From JBOGGX01 sp050744245 (GTDB lineage Bacteria; Actinomycetota; Acidimicrobiia; Acidimicrobiales; JBOGGX01), in assembly GCA_050744245.1 (NCBI GenBank), contig JBOGGX010000238.1, positions 1-64,000 on the forward strand: a stretch of DNA of 64,000 nucleotides. Reading direction: 5' to 3'. Numbering within the stretch: the stretch's first letter is position 1; each line of letters starts with the position of its first letter. Below, piece by piece: positions 1 through 8,381 of the stretch. A program made the position numbers and the translations under genes. The notes beneath the pieces are model-generated. The model was given only the letters and a program-made list of their open reading frames with translations, was not told the DNA's origin and did no database searches.

Positions 1-633
1 CCGCTCGGCCGCCTTGAACGCGCGCTCGGCCGCGGCCGCCGCCTGGCGCGCCTCCTTGGTGAGAGCCCGCGCCACCCCGGGTTCGTCCCGGGCCTTCTTG
101 AGCGATGCGGGCCGTGGGTCCGGAGGGACGGGCACGGCCCAGGCGTCAGGGTCGAAGCCCGGAGCCGAGCGCTCGGTCGTGAGCCGGCCGGTGCGCAGCA
201 GCTCGCCGACGGCGGGATCGGACGCGGCCGCTTCGACCGTCGCCCCCAACGCGGCCAGATGGGGGTCGGGGTCGCGTCCGATGTCCCTCAGCGCCTGTGA
301 CGCGGCCTGGATGAGGGCCCCCGAATGCTCGCGCCGCTCGCCGAGGGCGGCCCGTAGGTCGACCGTGCGGTCACCGGCCAGGGCCTGGTCCTGGGCCTGG
401 CGCAGCCGGTCGACCGCTTGGCCGAAGTCGGCGAGCGCCTCGGGATCGGCCCGGCGCAGCTGGTTGAGCGCCCAGGCGACCACGGTCGGCTTCCTGAGCT
501 TGGCCACCGCACCCGCCGCCTCCCGCTCCCCCGCCGACCTCAGCTCCTTGACCAGAGCAGTTCTGGCCGTGACGAACTCGTCCGGCGGCAGCAGGTACAG
601 CCCCGCGATCCGTTCGTCGAGCCCGTCGGCCAC
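1..633 (-). CDS. Hypothetical protein, C-terminus cut by window edge
   Basis: The reading frame stays open from a GTG at 633 to the window edge, 211 codons. It begins V-A-D-G-L-D-E-R-I-A-G-L-Y and is rich in Ala, Arg and Glu, with helical stretches such as RTALVKELR and AVAKLRKPTVVAWALNQLR near residues 25-60. The last visible part is a charged Ala-rich helix. I recognise no catalytic motif. The KPTVVAWALNQL segment is reminiscent of conserved uncharacterised actinobacterial proteins, but this is from memory only. It starts 40 bp after the stop of the ankyrin gene on the same strand, so the two are probably co-transcribed. The Shine-Dalgarno sequence is weak, so the start is uncertain. Confidence 0.6.
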   Translation of the reverse strand, partial: MADGLDERIAGLYLLPPDEFVTARTALVKELRSAGEREAAGAVAKLRKPTVVAWALNQLRRADPEALADFGQAVDRLRQAQDQALAGDRTVDLRAALGERREHSGALIQAASQALRDIGRDPDPHLAALGATVEAAASDPAVGELLRTGRLTTERSAPGFDPDAWAVPVPPDPRPASLKKARDEPGVARALTKEARQAAAAAERAFKAAER

Positions 634-673
634 GCCGGCAGAACGTAGCGGGCCGACCCGCTCGCCGGCCGGG

Positions 674-2185
674 TCAACCCGATTCGAGGCCGGCAAGGTA
701 GGCGGCCATCTCGGCCTGGCCGCCGTACTCGGCCCACCCCCGCGGCGTCGAGTCGTGCTCGGTGTCGGTGGCGGACGGGTCTGCGCCCAGCTCGACCAGC
801 ACCCGGGCCAGGCCGACATCACCCCGCCACGCCGCCTCGTGCAGCGCCGTCGTCCGGTGGCGGGCGTTGACGTCGAACCCGAGGTCGACCATGAGCCGCA
901 CCGCGTCCGGTCGGCCCAACTCACTGGCCCGGGCGACCAGGTCCGGGCGGAGGAGGAGGGCGCGCTCGAGGAGCGACGGGTCGTCCGCCAGGGCGGCATC
1001 GACCGCGGCCTGGTCACCCGCCATGCAGACACCGACGAACCGGCTGAGCGGGTCGACCCCCGAAGGGGCCGCGCCGGCGTCGACGAGGAGTCCCGCCACC
1101 TCGACGTTGCCGTGCAGGACGGCGGCCTGGTAGGCGGTCCGGCCGCCGTAGAGCGGATGACCACCCCGGCCGTCGGGATCGGCGCCGTTGGCCAGGAGCA
1201 GACGGGTGCGGCGAACCAGGCCGGCCTGGGCCGCGTGTTGGAGCGCCTCGGCCATGAGCTCAGACGGCGTCGGATACTCGGGCGCCAGCCGCCGGAACCA
1301 CGGTCCTCCGTCGCCCCTCCCGAAGCCGAACTCGATGAGCAGCCCCAGGAACTCGGTGTCGTCGGTGGCCATGTCGCCCGGACCGCAGTTGTAGACGGTC
1401 TGGCTGTCGTTGGGGTCGGCGCCGGCCTCGAGGAGCAGGCGGGCGAGCTCCAGCGACCGTGGGTGCGGCGGCTGGGCCCCCTCGCCCCGTCCGAAGGCCC
1501 CAGTGAGGGCGGTGAACGGCGGGACGAGACCGTCCCAGAGAAAGCCGGCGTTGGGATCGGCGCCGTTGGCCAGCAGCAGCCGGGCCACCTCGAGGGTGTC
1601 GTGGGCCGGGTCGCCGTCGTCGAGGCGGGAGTAGGCGGCGTAGAGCAACGGTTCCCAGCCGAACGGGCCGCCGAGGCGGTCGGCCTGGCGCGGATCGGCG
1701 TCGAGCAACACGCCGGCTGCGGCCGCGTCGCCCACCGCGGCCATGGTGTGGATCGACCATCGAGCCAGGTGGGGATGGGCCGAGAGCAGCAGCCGGGCCT
1801 GCGCCGGACGGGCCGCGTCGTCGGCCCCGTAGTTGAGGCACGCCAGCCTGAGCAGCTCGTCGGCTCGGGCCGCGTCGTCGGCCAGGGGTTGGCCCACCGG
1901 CTGCTCGTGGGGTGAGCGGCTAAGCCGGTTGACGACATCGACGAAGCCGGTCAGCCTGGGCCAGGAGGGGAAGCCATAGCGACGGGCGACCGTGAGCTGG
2001 GCGTCGGCCAGCTTGAAGCCGGTGGCCGCACGTGACCCGGCGGTGAGCTCGCCGAGCCGGGGGTGGTGCTCCCGCACCCGCTCGATGGCCACGGGCGAGC
2101 CCCGCCGCACGTCATCTCGGAGCGTCTTGGCCGAACGCTTGAGTCGTTCGAGGTCGGGCCGGGCTGGGAGCGAGTGGGTGGTCAC
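674..2185 (-). CDS. Ankyrin-repeat protein
   Basis: A 503-residue protein with no signal peptide, so probably cytoplasmic. From about residue 170 it carries repeated ankyrin signatures of the form G-x-x-x-L-A-x-L-L-L-x-x-G-A-D-P, such as ARLLLANGADPNAG, LARLLLEAGADPND, RLLLANGADPDGRG and GLLVDAGAAP. The repeats end with a clear TALHEAAWRGDVGLARVLV unit near the C-terminus. The first 110 residues (DLERLKRSAKTLRDDVRRG) resemble the leader found in other actinobacterial ankyrin proteins. Ankyrin arrays mediate protein-protein contacts; the partner is unknown. No promoter was identified in the roughly 490-bp upstream gap. Confidence 0.85.
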   Translation of the reverse strand: MTTHSLPARPDLERLKRSAKTLRDDVRRGSPVAIERVREHHPRLGELTAGSRAATGFKLADAQLTVARRYGFPSWPRLTGFVDVVNRLSRSPHEQPVGQPLADDAARADELLRLACLNYGADDAARPAQARLLLSAHPHLARWSIHTMAAVGDAAAAGVLLDADPRQADRLGGPFGWEPLLYAAYSRLDDGDPAHDTLEVARLLLANGADPNAGFLWDGLVPPFTALTGAFGRGEGAQPPHPRSLELARLLLEAGADPNDSQTVYNCGPGDMATDDTEFLGLLIEFGFGRGDGGPWFRRLAPEYPTPSELMAEALQHAAQAGLVRRTRLLLANGADPDGRGGHPLYGGRTAYQAAVLHGNVEVAGLLVDAGAAPSGVDPLSRFVGVCMAGDQAAVDAALADDPSLLERALLLRPDLVARASELGRPDAVRLMVDLGFDVNARHRTTALHEAAWRGDVGLARVLVELGADPSATDTEHDSTPRGWAEYGGQAEMAAYLAGLESG

Positions 2186-2351
2186 GACTGCCTCCTTTCC
2201 GAGGAGCCCGGCGTCCGCATGCTCGGGCAGGAAAGGGGCGCTGCTTCGGTTGCGTTGCCTCGTCCAGGCGGGCTGGGCCCTTCCCGCGGACCGGTGGCGC
2301 TCCTGGCTCGCCGATCGTCAGCGTAGCCGGCGGGCCCAACCGCAAACTCGA

Positions 2352-2465
2352 GTTGCCGACCATGTCTGGGGCGCCGAGACGCACACCGGTCACCTGCGCG
2401 GCACGGCCGACGGTTGCCCACCGCGCCTCATCCACACCGCTCGCGGCATGGGCTACACCGTGCGG
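2352..2465 (+). pseudogene. Relic of an OmpR-type response regulator C-terminus
   Basis: A 38-codon stretch reads V-A-D-H-V-W-G-A-E-T at its start and RLIHTARGMGYTVR at its end. These are the two ends of the winged-helix DNA-binding domain of OmpR/PhoB regulators (typically LLxxVWG ... RLIHTVRGVGYxLR). The segment that normally lies between them, including the recognition helix, is missing, and no receiver domain or start lies upstream. The rest of the 2186-2636 gap holds no convincing gene. The match is short, and the identification is by motif only. Confidence 0.45.
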
Positions 2466-2636
2466 GTCTCAGGCGCGCCGCCTACCACGCCGAACGCCAT
2501 CTTCGGCTGCTGGCAACCGCCCCAAGCCACGATCGAACCCTTGAGAAACCTGTGGCACCGGTGAACGGAGCCGTCTCGACGGACAGGGCTACCGCAAGAC
2601 GCTGTGGGAGGTCGGAGGCCGGGCGCCGACGACCGC

Positions 2637-2667
2637 TTGACCTCAAGTTCGCTTGAGGTCGTACCGT
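2637..2667 (+). promoter_or_regulatory. SoxR-type operator inside a 19-bp-spacer promoter
   Basis: The 18-bp dyad CCTCAAGTTCGCTTGAGG at 2641-2658 matches the known SoxR box (CCTCAAGTTAACTTGAGG in enterobacteria) except at the two central bases. It sits between a -35 TTGACC (2637-2642) and a -10 TACCGT (2662-2667). The spacer is 19 bp, the over-long spacing typical of MerR-family-activated promoters. The ATG at 2675 begins 7 bp after the -10, so the transcript is probably leaderless. No soxR gene lies in this window. Confidence 0.85.
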
Positions 2668-2674
2668 CCTCGCC

Positions 2675-3661
2675 ATGCACGCCATCCAGCTTCACGAGTT
2701 CGGGCCGGCTGAGAACCTGCGCTACGAAGCGGTCGCGGATCCGAAGCCGGAGCCCAACCAGGTGCGGATCGCGGTCGGCGCCGCCGGCATTCACTTCGTC
2801 GACACGTCGATCCGCTCGGGCGCGACCGGGGCCATGGCCTTTCCGTTGCCGGAGCTGCCGGCCATTCCCGGGCGAGAGGTGGCCGGCGTGGTCGATGCCG
2901 TCGGGGCCGACGTCGACGACGGCTGGGTCGGACGCCGGGTGGTGGCCCACCTCGGCATCGGGGGCGCCGGCTATGCCGAGCTGGCCGTGGTTGACACCGC
3001 CTCGCTCCATGCGCTGCCCGACCACGTCGCCGACGAGGCCGCGGTGGCGATGATCGGCACGGGCCGGACCGCGGTGGCGATCCTCGACGTCGCCGAGCTC
3101 GGCCCAGACGACGTCGTGCTGATCACGGCCGCCGCCGGCGGTCTCGGCAGCCTGCTCATCCAGGCCGTCGCCAACGTCGGCGGGTTCTCGATCGGCGCCG
3201 CCGGCGGGGCGGCCAAGGTCGAACAGGTGCGTCGGCTCGGTGCCGACGTCGCCGTCGACTACCTGGAGCCCGACTGGCCGGCAACCGTGCGGGCTGCGAT
3301 CGGCGATCGTGAGATCACCGTTGCCCTCGACGGCGTGGGCGGCCGGCTCGGCCGCCAATCCCTGGAACTGGTGGGGGTCGGGGGTCGGCTCATCCTGTTC
3401 GGCTTCTCATCGGGCGAGCCGCTCGAGCTGACCGTCGGCGACCTGTTCACGCGCGGGCTGACGGTGTCGGCCGCGATCGGGGCGCGGATCACAAAGCATC
3501 CGGGCGGGCTCCGGGCCTTCGAGGACGCGTCCCTCGCCGAACTGGCCTCCGGCCGGCTCGTCCCGCTGGTCGGCCAGCGCTTCCCGCTGGCTCAGGCCGC
3601 GGCCGCCCACCGGGCCATCGAGAGCAGGGCCACGATGGGCAAGACCGTCCTCGTTCCGTAG
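2675..3661 (+). CDS. Zinc-type medium-chain quinone oxidoreductase
   Basis: A 328-residue member of the medium-chain dehydrogenase/reductase superfamily, of the NADPH:quinone oxidoreductase type. The N-terminus MHAIQLHEFGPAENLRYE and the GREVAGVVDAVG segment (about 67-78) form the GroES-like fold. The nucleotide-binding motif AAAGGLGSLLIQ lies near residues 149-160. Structural-zinc cysteines are absent, as in quinone reductases. The product should reduce quinones or related electrophiles with NADPH in the cytoplasm. It stands alone behind the SoxR box, which implies induction by redox-cycling compounds. Oxidoreductases of this kind are known SoxR targets in Streptomyces. The ATG is fixed by the promoter, which leaves no room for a leader. 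Confidence 0.88.
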   Translation: MHAIQLHEFGPAENLRYEAVADPKPEPNQVRIAVGAAGIHFVDTSIRSGATGAMAFPLPELPAIPGREVAGVVDAVGADVDDGWVGRRVVAHLGIGGAGYAELAVVDTASLHALPDHVADEAAVAMIGTGRTAVAILDVAELGPDDVVLITAAAGGLGSLLIQAVANVGGFSIGAAGGAAKVEQVRRLGADVAVDYLEPDWPATVRAAIGDREITVALDGVGGRLGRQSLELVGVGGRLILFGFSSGEPLELTVGDLFTRGLTVSAAIGARITKHPGGLRAFEDASLAELASGRLVPLVGQRFPLAQAAAAHRAIESRATMGKTVLVP

Positions 3662-3802
3662 CGGTCGGGCCGCCCTCCCGGCCGAGGCCGCGACCTGCGA
3701 ACCCCTGTCGGCCATGATGACTCTGCCCACCCTGGTCATCGGACGCCTTCGGTCTCGCCGGCGCGGCGAGCGGCGCACAAGGCACCGCGGAGGACGATCG
3801 CA

Positions 3803-4961
3803 TTGGAACTCGATCTGCCCACCCTGATCCTGGTTCCCGCGGCGGCGGTGGGCGCGGTGTTGCTGGCCAACGCGCTGTCGCCGATCGTCAGGATCCCGCT
3901 CGTCGTCTTCGAGATCCTGCTCGGCGTCCTGATCGGCCCGGCCCTGCTCGACTGGGTCGAGATCGAGCCGTTCACCTCGACGATGGCCGACCTCGGCCTC
4001 GTCACCTTGTTCTTCCTCGCGGGCCGCGAGATCGACTTCGCCCAGATCAAGGGTCGACCCCTGCAACGGGCCGGGCTGGGCTGGCTGATCTCGATCACCG
4101 CCGGCGTGCTGGTCGGGGTGGTGCTCGCCGGCGACGCCGAGGCCGGCGTCTAGGTGGCTGGTGTGGCCCTGTCCTCGACCGCGCTGGGCACGATCATGCC
4201 GGTGCTGCGCGACGCGGGGGAGCTGCGGACACCGTTCGGGCGGGCGGTCATCGCCGTCGGCGCGGCCGGCGAGTTCGGCCCGCTCCCTGCCATCTCGCTG
4301 TTCCTCAGCGGCCGCACGCCAGGCACGGCGACGGTGTTCCTCGTGGCCTTCGCCATCGTGGCCGGCGCGGCGATCTGGCTCGCGGGGCGCGGCGGCCATC
4401 GGACCCACGCACTCATCCAGGCCACGCTTCACTCGAGCGGCCAGTTCGCGGTGCGGCTGGTCATACTGCTCATGGCCGCCCTGAGCGCGATGGGCATCTG
4501 GCTCGGCATCGACATGCTGCTCGGAGCCTTCGCCGCCGGCGTGCTGTTCCGCGTCCTGCTGGCCAGGGCCGACGACACCATGGCCGAGCAGGTCGAGTCG
4601 AAGCTGGAGGCCGCCGGGTTCGGGTTCCTGGTGCCGATCTTCTTCATCAACACCGGCATCACCTACGACCTTCAGGCGCTCACCGACGACGCCGGAGCGC
4701 TGCTGCTGCTGCCGGTGACCGGCGGGCGATCGTCCTGTTCAGCGCGACCGCCCTGCCAATCATCGTGGCCGTGACCGCGATCGGGGTCGACAACGGCGAG
4801 CTCGAGTCGGCGACGGCGGCCTCGCTCGTCGGGCCGGGATGCTGTCGGTGCTCCTGCTCCTGTTGGCCCTGAGCCAGCTCCGCCATGGACCGGTCGGTGA
4901 GCTCAGCCCCGGTGGTCGGGGTGGATCGTCGCCGGCGGCGACTCCCGATCCGACTCGTTGA
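3803..4961 (+). pseudogene. CPA2-type cation/proton antiporter, disrupted
   Basis: The TTG start at 3803 follows a GCGGAGGA ribosome site by 8 bp. The product matches Na+/H+ or K+/H+ antiporters of the CPA2 family: N-terminal helices (LTLILVPAAAVG-like), FEILLGVLIGPALL, then GVALSSTALGTIMPVLRDAG and LGIDMLLGAFAAGVLFRVLL. An in-frame TAG at 4151-4153 interrupts it just before VAGVALSS. A frameshift near 4721-4727 moves the frame to IVLFSATALPIIVAVTAIG. A second frameshift near 4831 moves it to GMLSVLLLLLALS, and the last frame stops at 4959-4961. Both shifts lie in short G/C runs. The remaining sequence is well conserved, so the damage is recent or comes from sequencing error. Confidence 0.75.
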
Positions 4962-5038
4962 CGAGGACGAATGGGCCCGCTCGCCGGGTGACCGCGACGC
5001 CCCGGTCGTCTCCACCGGCGCGTCCATGTCCCCGAGGC

Positions 5039-6310
5039 TCAGGGCACGCGCCGCACGCGGACGCGGCTGATGGCGCGGCCGTCGACCTCGGCCACCTCGA
5101 GCTGCCAGCCGTCGATGCGCACCCTCGCGCCCGGGCGTTCGGGGATGTGGCCGAGCCGATCGAGGAGCAGACCGGCGACGGTCGCGTAGTCGCCCTCGGG
5201 CAGCTCGATGCCGAGGTCGGACAGGTCGTGGACCGGGAAGCCGCCGTCGAGGAGCACGGTGCCGTCGGGTGCCCACTCGACGGCGAGCACGTCGGGATCG
5301 CTCTCGTCGTAGATCTCCCCGACGAGCTCCTCGATCAGGTCTTCGATGGTGACGATCCCCTCCGTGCCGCCGTACTCGTTGACGACGACCGCGATCTGCT
5401 CGCGATCAGCCTGTAGTTGGCGCAGCGCGTCGATGACCCCGACCGTCTCGGGCAGCACCGTCGCCGGCCGCACCACGCCGGCCACCGGCTCGTCACGGGC
5501 GGGCCGAACGAGATCGCGCCAGTGGACGATCCCGACCACCGCGTCGAGATCGTCCTCCACCACCGGCGCCCTCGAGTGACCGGTGGCCACGAGAACGTCG
5601 AGCCCCTCCGCCACCGGTTGGTCGGCCCTGATCGCGACCACGTCGCGGCGCGGGACGAGCACCATGCGCAGCGACCGGTCCGCGATCTCGAACACGCCGG
5701 AGATGATCGCCCGCTGCTCCGGCGTGAAGCTGCGTTTCGACACCAGGAGGTCGCGCAGCTCCTCCTCGGTGACCTCGTCTCGATGCCGCGTCGGATCGCC
5801 ACCCATCAGCCGTACGGCGGCGTCGGTCGATCGGCCCAGGAGCCACACGACGGGGCGGGCCGCCCGGGCCAGCCCGGCCAGCGGGCGGGCCGCGATCATG
5901 GCCCATCGCTCCGACCGCTGCATGGCCACCCGCTTGGGCGCCAGCTCACCGACGACCAGGGTCACGAAGGTGAGTACGAGCGTGACGAGCACGATGGCCA
6001 CCGGCTCGGCCGCCCCTCCGAGGAAGGACAGGGCGCCGACGAGGGGCTCGGCCAGGGCGACCGCAGCGGTGGCCGACGCCAGGAAGCCGGCCAGCGTGAT
6101 GCCGACCTGGATCGTGGCCAGGAACCGGTTGGGGTCGCGCGCCAGGCGGGCCAGGACCCGACCCGTCTCGCTCTGGTCGGCCAGACGCTGCAACTGGTGC
6201 TCGCGCAGCGACACGAGCGCGATCTCGGCCCCCGCGAACGCAGCGTTGATCACGATCAGCACGCCCACCAGAGCGAGCTGCCACCAGAGCGAGCCGTCCA
6301 CGTTGATCAC
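5039..6310 (-). CDS. CNNM/HlyC-CorC family membrane protein
   Basis: A 423-residue protein with the order of the hemolysin C/CorC/CNNM family. The DUF21 (CNNM) transmembrane domain covers about residues 1-190: WWQLALVGVLIVINAAFAGAEIALV, the GITLAGFLAS helix and the LTFVTLVVGELAPKR helix. A CBS pair covers about 205-325, with FEIADRSLRMVLVPRRDV and NEYGGTEGIVTIEDLIEELVGEI. A C-terminal CorC/HlyC transporter-associated domain covers about 335-420, with GGFPVHDL and YATVAGLLLDRLG. The family is linked to Mg2+/Co2+ efflux or tolerance. The GTG start at 6310 is preceded by GGAGAGG. The gene converges on the antiporter gene. Confidence 0.9.
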   Translation of the reverse strand: MINVDGSLWWQLALVGVLIVINAAFAGAEIALVSLREHQLQRLADQSETGRVLARLARDPNRFLATIQVGITLAGFLASATAAVALAEPLVGALSFLGGAAEPVAIVLVTLVLTFVTLVVGELAPKRVAMQRSERWAMIAARPLAGLARAARPVVWLLGRSTDAAVRLMGGDPTRHRDEVTEEELRDLLVSKRSFTPEQRAIISGVFEIADRSLRMVLVPRRDVVAIRADQPVAEGLDVLVATGHSRAPVVEDDLDAVVGIVHWRDLVRPARDEPVAGVVRPATVLPETVGVIDALRQLQADREQIAVVVNEYGGTEGIVTIEDLIEELVGEIYDESDPDVLAVEWAPDGTVLLDGGFPVHDLSDLGIELPEGDYATVAGLLLDRLGHIPERPGARVRIDGWQLEVAEVDGRAISRVRVRRVP

Positions 6311-6374
6311 CTCTCCGATCGCCCCCCTTCGGGGGCCTCACGACGTGCCGGGAACGTCCCGGGCACGAGTCCGC

Positions 6375-6764
6375 TCAGACGACGGCACTCGCGAGGGGAG
6401 GCGCCCGACCCGTCGGGCGGCGACCGGGTGAGGCGGCGACCCGGGCGGCGACCAGGGCCACGACGAGCAACCGACCGGCCGATATGGCCACGCCGATGCC
6501 CCAGGCCAGCACCGCCGGGATCGAGGGGCGCAGCCGTGACCGCACCGCGTCGATCGGGCTGGACGCCGGGCGATCGCCGTCGCCGGTGGCTTCGGACGGA
6601 CCCTGCTCGTTCTGGTCACCGGCGAACCACCACGACAGGTCGGTGACGGGCGGGCTCCGGCCGGGCGCCGGTGCGGTCGCGACCACCCCGAGGGTGACCG
6701 ACCACAGCAGCAGGACGGCCAGGGCCGCCGCGTGGCGAGGCCGGGGCAGAGATCGTGGAGGCAC
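6375..6764 (-). CDS. Small predicted membrane protein
   Basis: The 129-residue product starting from GTG at 6764 has an N-terminal hydrophobic segment (HAAALAVLLLWSVTLGVVA), an acidic/polar middle (SWWFAGDQNEQGPSEATG) and a second hydrophobic helix (VLAWGIGVAISAGRLLVVALVAARVA). The C-terminus is basic and Pro-rich. I recognise no family. It lies 64 bp upstream of the CNNM gene on the same strand and may share its transcript. The start is uncertain because no good Shine-Dalgarno sequence is visible. Confidence 0.5.
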   Translation of the reverse strand: MPPRSLPRPRHAAALAVLLLWSVTLGVVATAPAPGRSPPVTDLSWWFAGDQNEQGPSEATGDGDRPASSPIDAVRSRLRPSIPAVLAWGIGVAISAGRLLVVALVAARVAASPGRRPTGRAPPLASAVV

Positions 6765-6827
6765 GGGAGCGATGGCACCAGGATTCGGTGGTGCCCGACA
6801 CCCTACCGGCCGCGGCATCGCCCCTTG

Positions 6828-6865
6828 TATGCCTTGACAGGCATATGCTCCTTGAGGCATAGTCT
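6828..6865 (+). promoter_or_regulatory. Promoter and likely ArsR-family operator
   Basis: A perfect inverted repeat with 7-bp arms, TATGCCT-TGAC-AGGCATA, spans 6828-6845 and covers a consensus -35 TTGACA (6834-6839). A third copy of the half-site, AGGCATA, lies at 6855-6861 and overlaps the likely -10 CATAGT (6858-6863). The start codon at 6871 is 7 bp after that -10, which predicts a leaderless mRNA. Binding here would block RNA polymerase, as expected for an autorepressing ArsR protein. Confidence 0.65.
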
Positions 6866-6870
6866 TCCGC

Positions 6871-7185
6871 ATGCCGGTCGACGCCTTCGCCGTGCTCGCC
6901 GAGCCGACCAGACGCCGGATCCTCGACGAGCTGCGAGCGTCCGACAGCAGCGTGGGCGACCTCGTCGACTCGCTCACGGTCAGCCAACCGACGATCTCCA
7001 AGCACCTCAAGGTGCTGCGCGACGCCGGCTTCGTGTCGTGCCGGGTCGCCGCGCAGCGCCGCATCTACCGGGTCGAAGCCCATCGGTTCGAAGCGCTCGA
7101 CGAGTGGCTCGAGCCCTACCGCCGGCTGTGGGCCCGGCACCTCGACGCGCTCGAGCGTCACCTCGACAACCAGGAGGAACCATGA
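6871..7185 (+). CDS. ArsR-family winged-helix repressor
   Basis: A 104-residue protein of the ArsR/SdpR-like class. The N-terminus FAVLAEPTRRRILDELR and the recognition helix SLTVSQPTISKHLKVLRDAGFV are typical. The wing follows as VAAQRRIYRVE. The metal-binding ELCVCDL cysteine motif of arsenic sensors is absent, so it probably responds to something other than a thiophilic metal. It overlaps the next gene by four bases (ATGA at 7182), the usual arrangement of an ArsR regulator with an SRPBCC/AHSA1 gene. The inverted repeat upstream suggests autoregulation. Confidence 0.88.
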   Translation: MPVDAFAVLAEPTRRRILDELRASDSSVGDLVDSLTVSQPTISKHLKVLRDAGFVSCRVAAQRRIYRVEAHRFEALDEWLEPYRRLWARHLDALERHLDNQEEP

Positions 7186-7789
7186 ACCCGACAACGTTCG
7201 ACCCGGGTCCGCTGGCCGACGTCGAGTGTCTGGCGGCGGGCGAGCGCTGGACGCTCGTGTTCGTCCGCGACATCCAGCATCGGCCGGAGCGGGTGTGGCG
7301 GCCCTGACCGACCGGACCGGCTCGGCCAATGGGCTCCGTTCACCGCCGATCGTGATCTCGGCCGCCCCGGCGCGGCCACCTTGACGATGACCGACGGTGA
7401 CGTCGAGGAGGACCTCCCGGCCGTCGTGCGGAGCGCCGAGCGACCGACCCTGCGCGAGTACACCCGGGGAGACGATCTGCTGGTGTGGGAGTTGGCGGCC
7501 ACCGATGCGGGAACGCGCCTGACGCTGCGGCACACGGTCGACGACGTCGAACTGGCGCCGAAGGTGGCGGCCGGCTGGCATCTGTGTCTCGTCGTCGCCG
7601 AGCACCTGCTCGCCGGCGCACCCATCGGGCGCATCGTCGGCGACGACGCCAAGAACCACGGATGGGACGAGCTGCACGTGGCCTACACCAGGCGCCTGCA
7701 CGAGGCTCGCTGCGTTCTCTGGTCGATCGCGCGTCGAACGTCGAATGGGGTGCGGTCCTCGCCCGTCGCAACCCTGCGGCGGTCGCCGG
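7182..7789 (+). pseudogene. SRPBCC/AHSA1-domain protein, frameshifted
   Basis: The ATG at 7182 overlaps the arsR stop. The first frame gives MNPTTFDPGPLADVEC and VFVRDIQHRPERVWR and then meets a stop. Two bases later in register the protein continues DRLGQWAPFTADRDLGRPG, then YTRGDDLLVWEL, TRLTLRHTVDD and AAGWHLCLVVAEHLLAG, all typical of AHSA1 (activator of Hsp90 ATPase homologue 1-like) proteins. Restoring one G after 7294 (CGGGCC) and one C near 7303 (GACCCG) gives a single frame, so both lesions look like lost bases in G/C runs. The C-terminus past about 7700 is unclear because it runs into the convergent gene. Confidence 0.7.
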
Positions 7790-8272
7790 TCAGGGCTCGG
7801 ACGGGGCGACCAGGCGGAGGTGGTCGGCCCGGCGACGGGTGCGACGGCGCGTCCGTCGAGCCGGCAAAGGGTCGGGCCGCTCGACCTGGTCGGGCCTCAC
7901 CACGTCGTCGTACCGCCACCGAGGCCGCTCGTCGATCACCTCGGGGTCGATCACGTAGGGCAGGCCGGCCCGCCACACGGCGGTGAAGACGTCGATCGGT
8001 GCGAACCGCCCCGGGCTGGGCCCGCGGCGGTACGCGATGAACTTGTAGGCCGTGCCCGACTCGTCGACCATCAGCTCGTCGCTCCCCCGCGCGTGGACGT
8101 AGACCCAGATCGAGGGGCGGCCCGGACGGTCGAACCGACGGACGAGTCGGAACTCGTCGGCGAACAGGAGCCACGGCACCTCGTCGGCCCGCGCCAGCCG
8201 GGCGAACGTCATCAGCGGTTGCCACCAGGCGAACAGGTGCGGTTCGTCGGGCGGTGGGGTCCAGCTGTCCAC
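7790..8272 (-). CDS. Hypothetical protein
   Basis: From GTG at 8272 the product is 160 residues. A longer version from 8347 is possible, but its first 25 residues are Arg/Gly-rich and look non-coding. Recognisable text is FAWWQPLMTFARLARADEVPWLLFADEFRLV, RPSIWVYVHARGSDELMVDESGTAYKFI and VFTAVWRAGLPYVID. Trp, Phe and acidic residues are spread as in a folded soluble domain. I know no family for it. The C-terminal 25 residues are Arg-rich. It converges on the damaged AHSA1 gene and is divergent from the GntR gene. Confidence 0.55.
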   Translation of the reverse strand: MDSWTPPPDEPHLFAWWQPLMTFARLARADEVPWLLFADEFRLVRRFDRPGRPSIWVYVHARGSDELMVDESGTAYKFIAYRRGPSPGRFAPIDVFTAVWRAGLPYVIDPEVIDERPRWRYDDVVRPDQVERPDPLPARRTRRRTRRRADHLRLVAPSEP

Positions 8273-8381
8273 TCCTGACACCCTACGAGACCCGTGTGAC
8301 ACCGAACCGGGCCGTCGCCGCCGCCCGCTCGGCCGGAAGATTGTCATGATGTTCGGTCAAACGCGCTAGATTCGCACGCCT

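Noticed and set aside
14..1915. Very long plus-strand open frame (about 630 codons)
   Set aside because: It is the antisense shadow of the ankyrin gene and the left partial gene. Its product is Arg/Ala/Ser-rich without recognisable domains, an effect of high GC content.
2453..3358. Minus-strand frame of about 300 codons opposite the quinone oxidoreductase gene
   Set aside because: It overlaps the SoxR promoter and has no domain; the plus-strand gene has clear dehydrogenase motifs.
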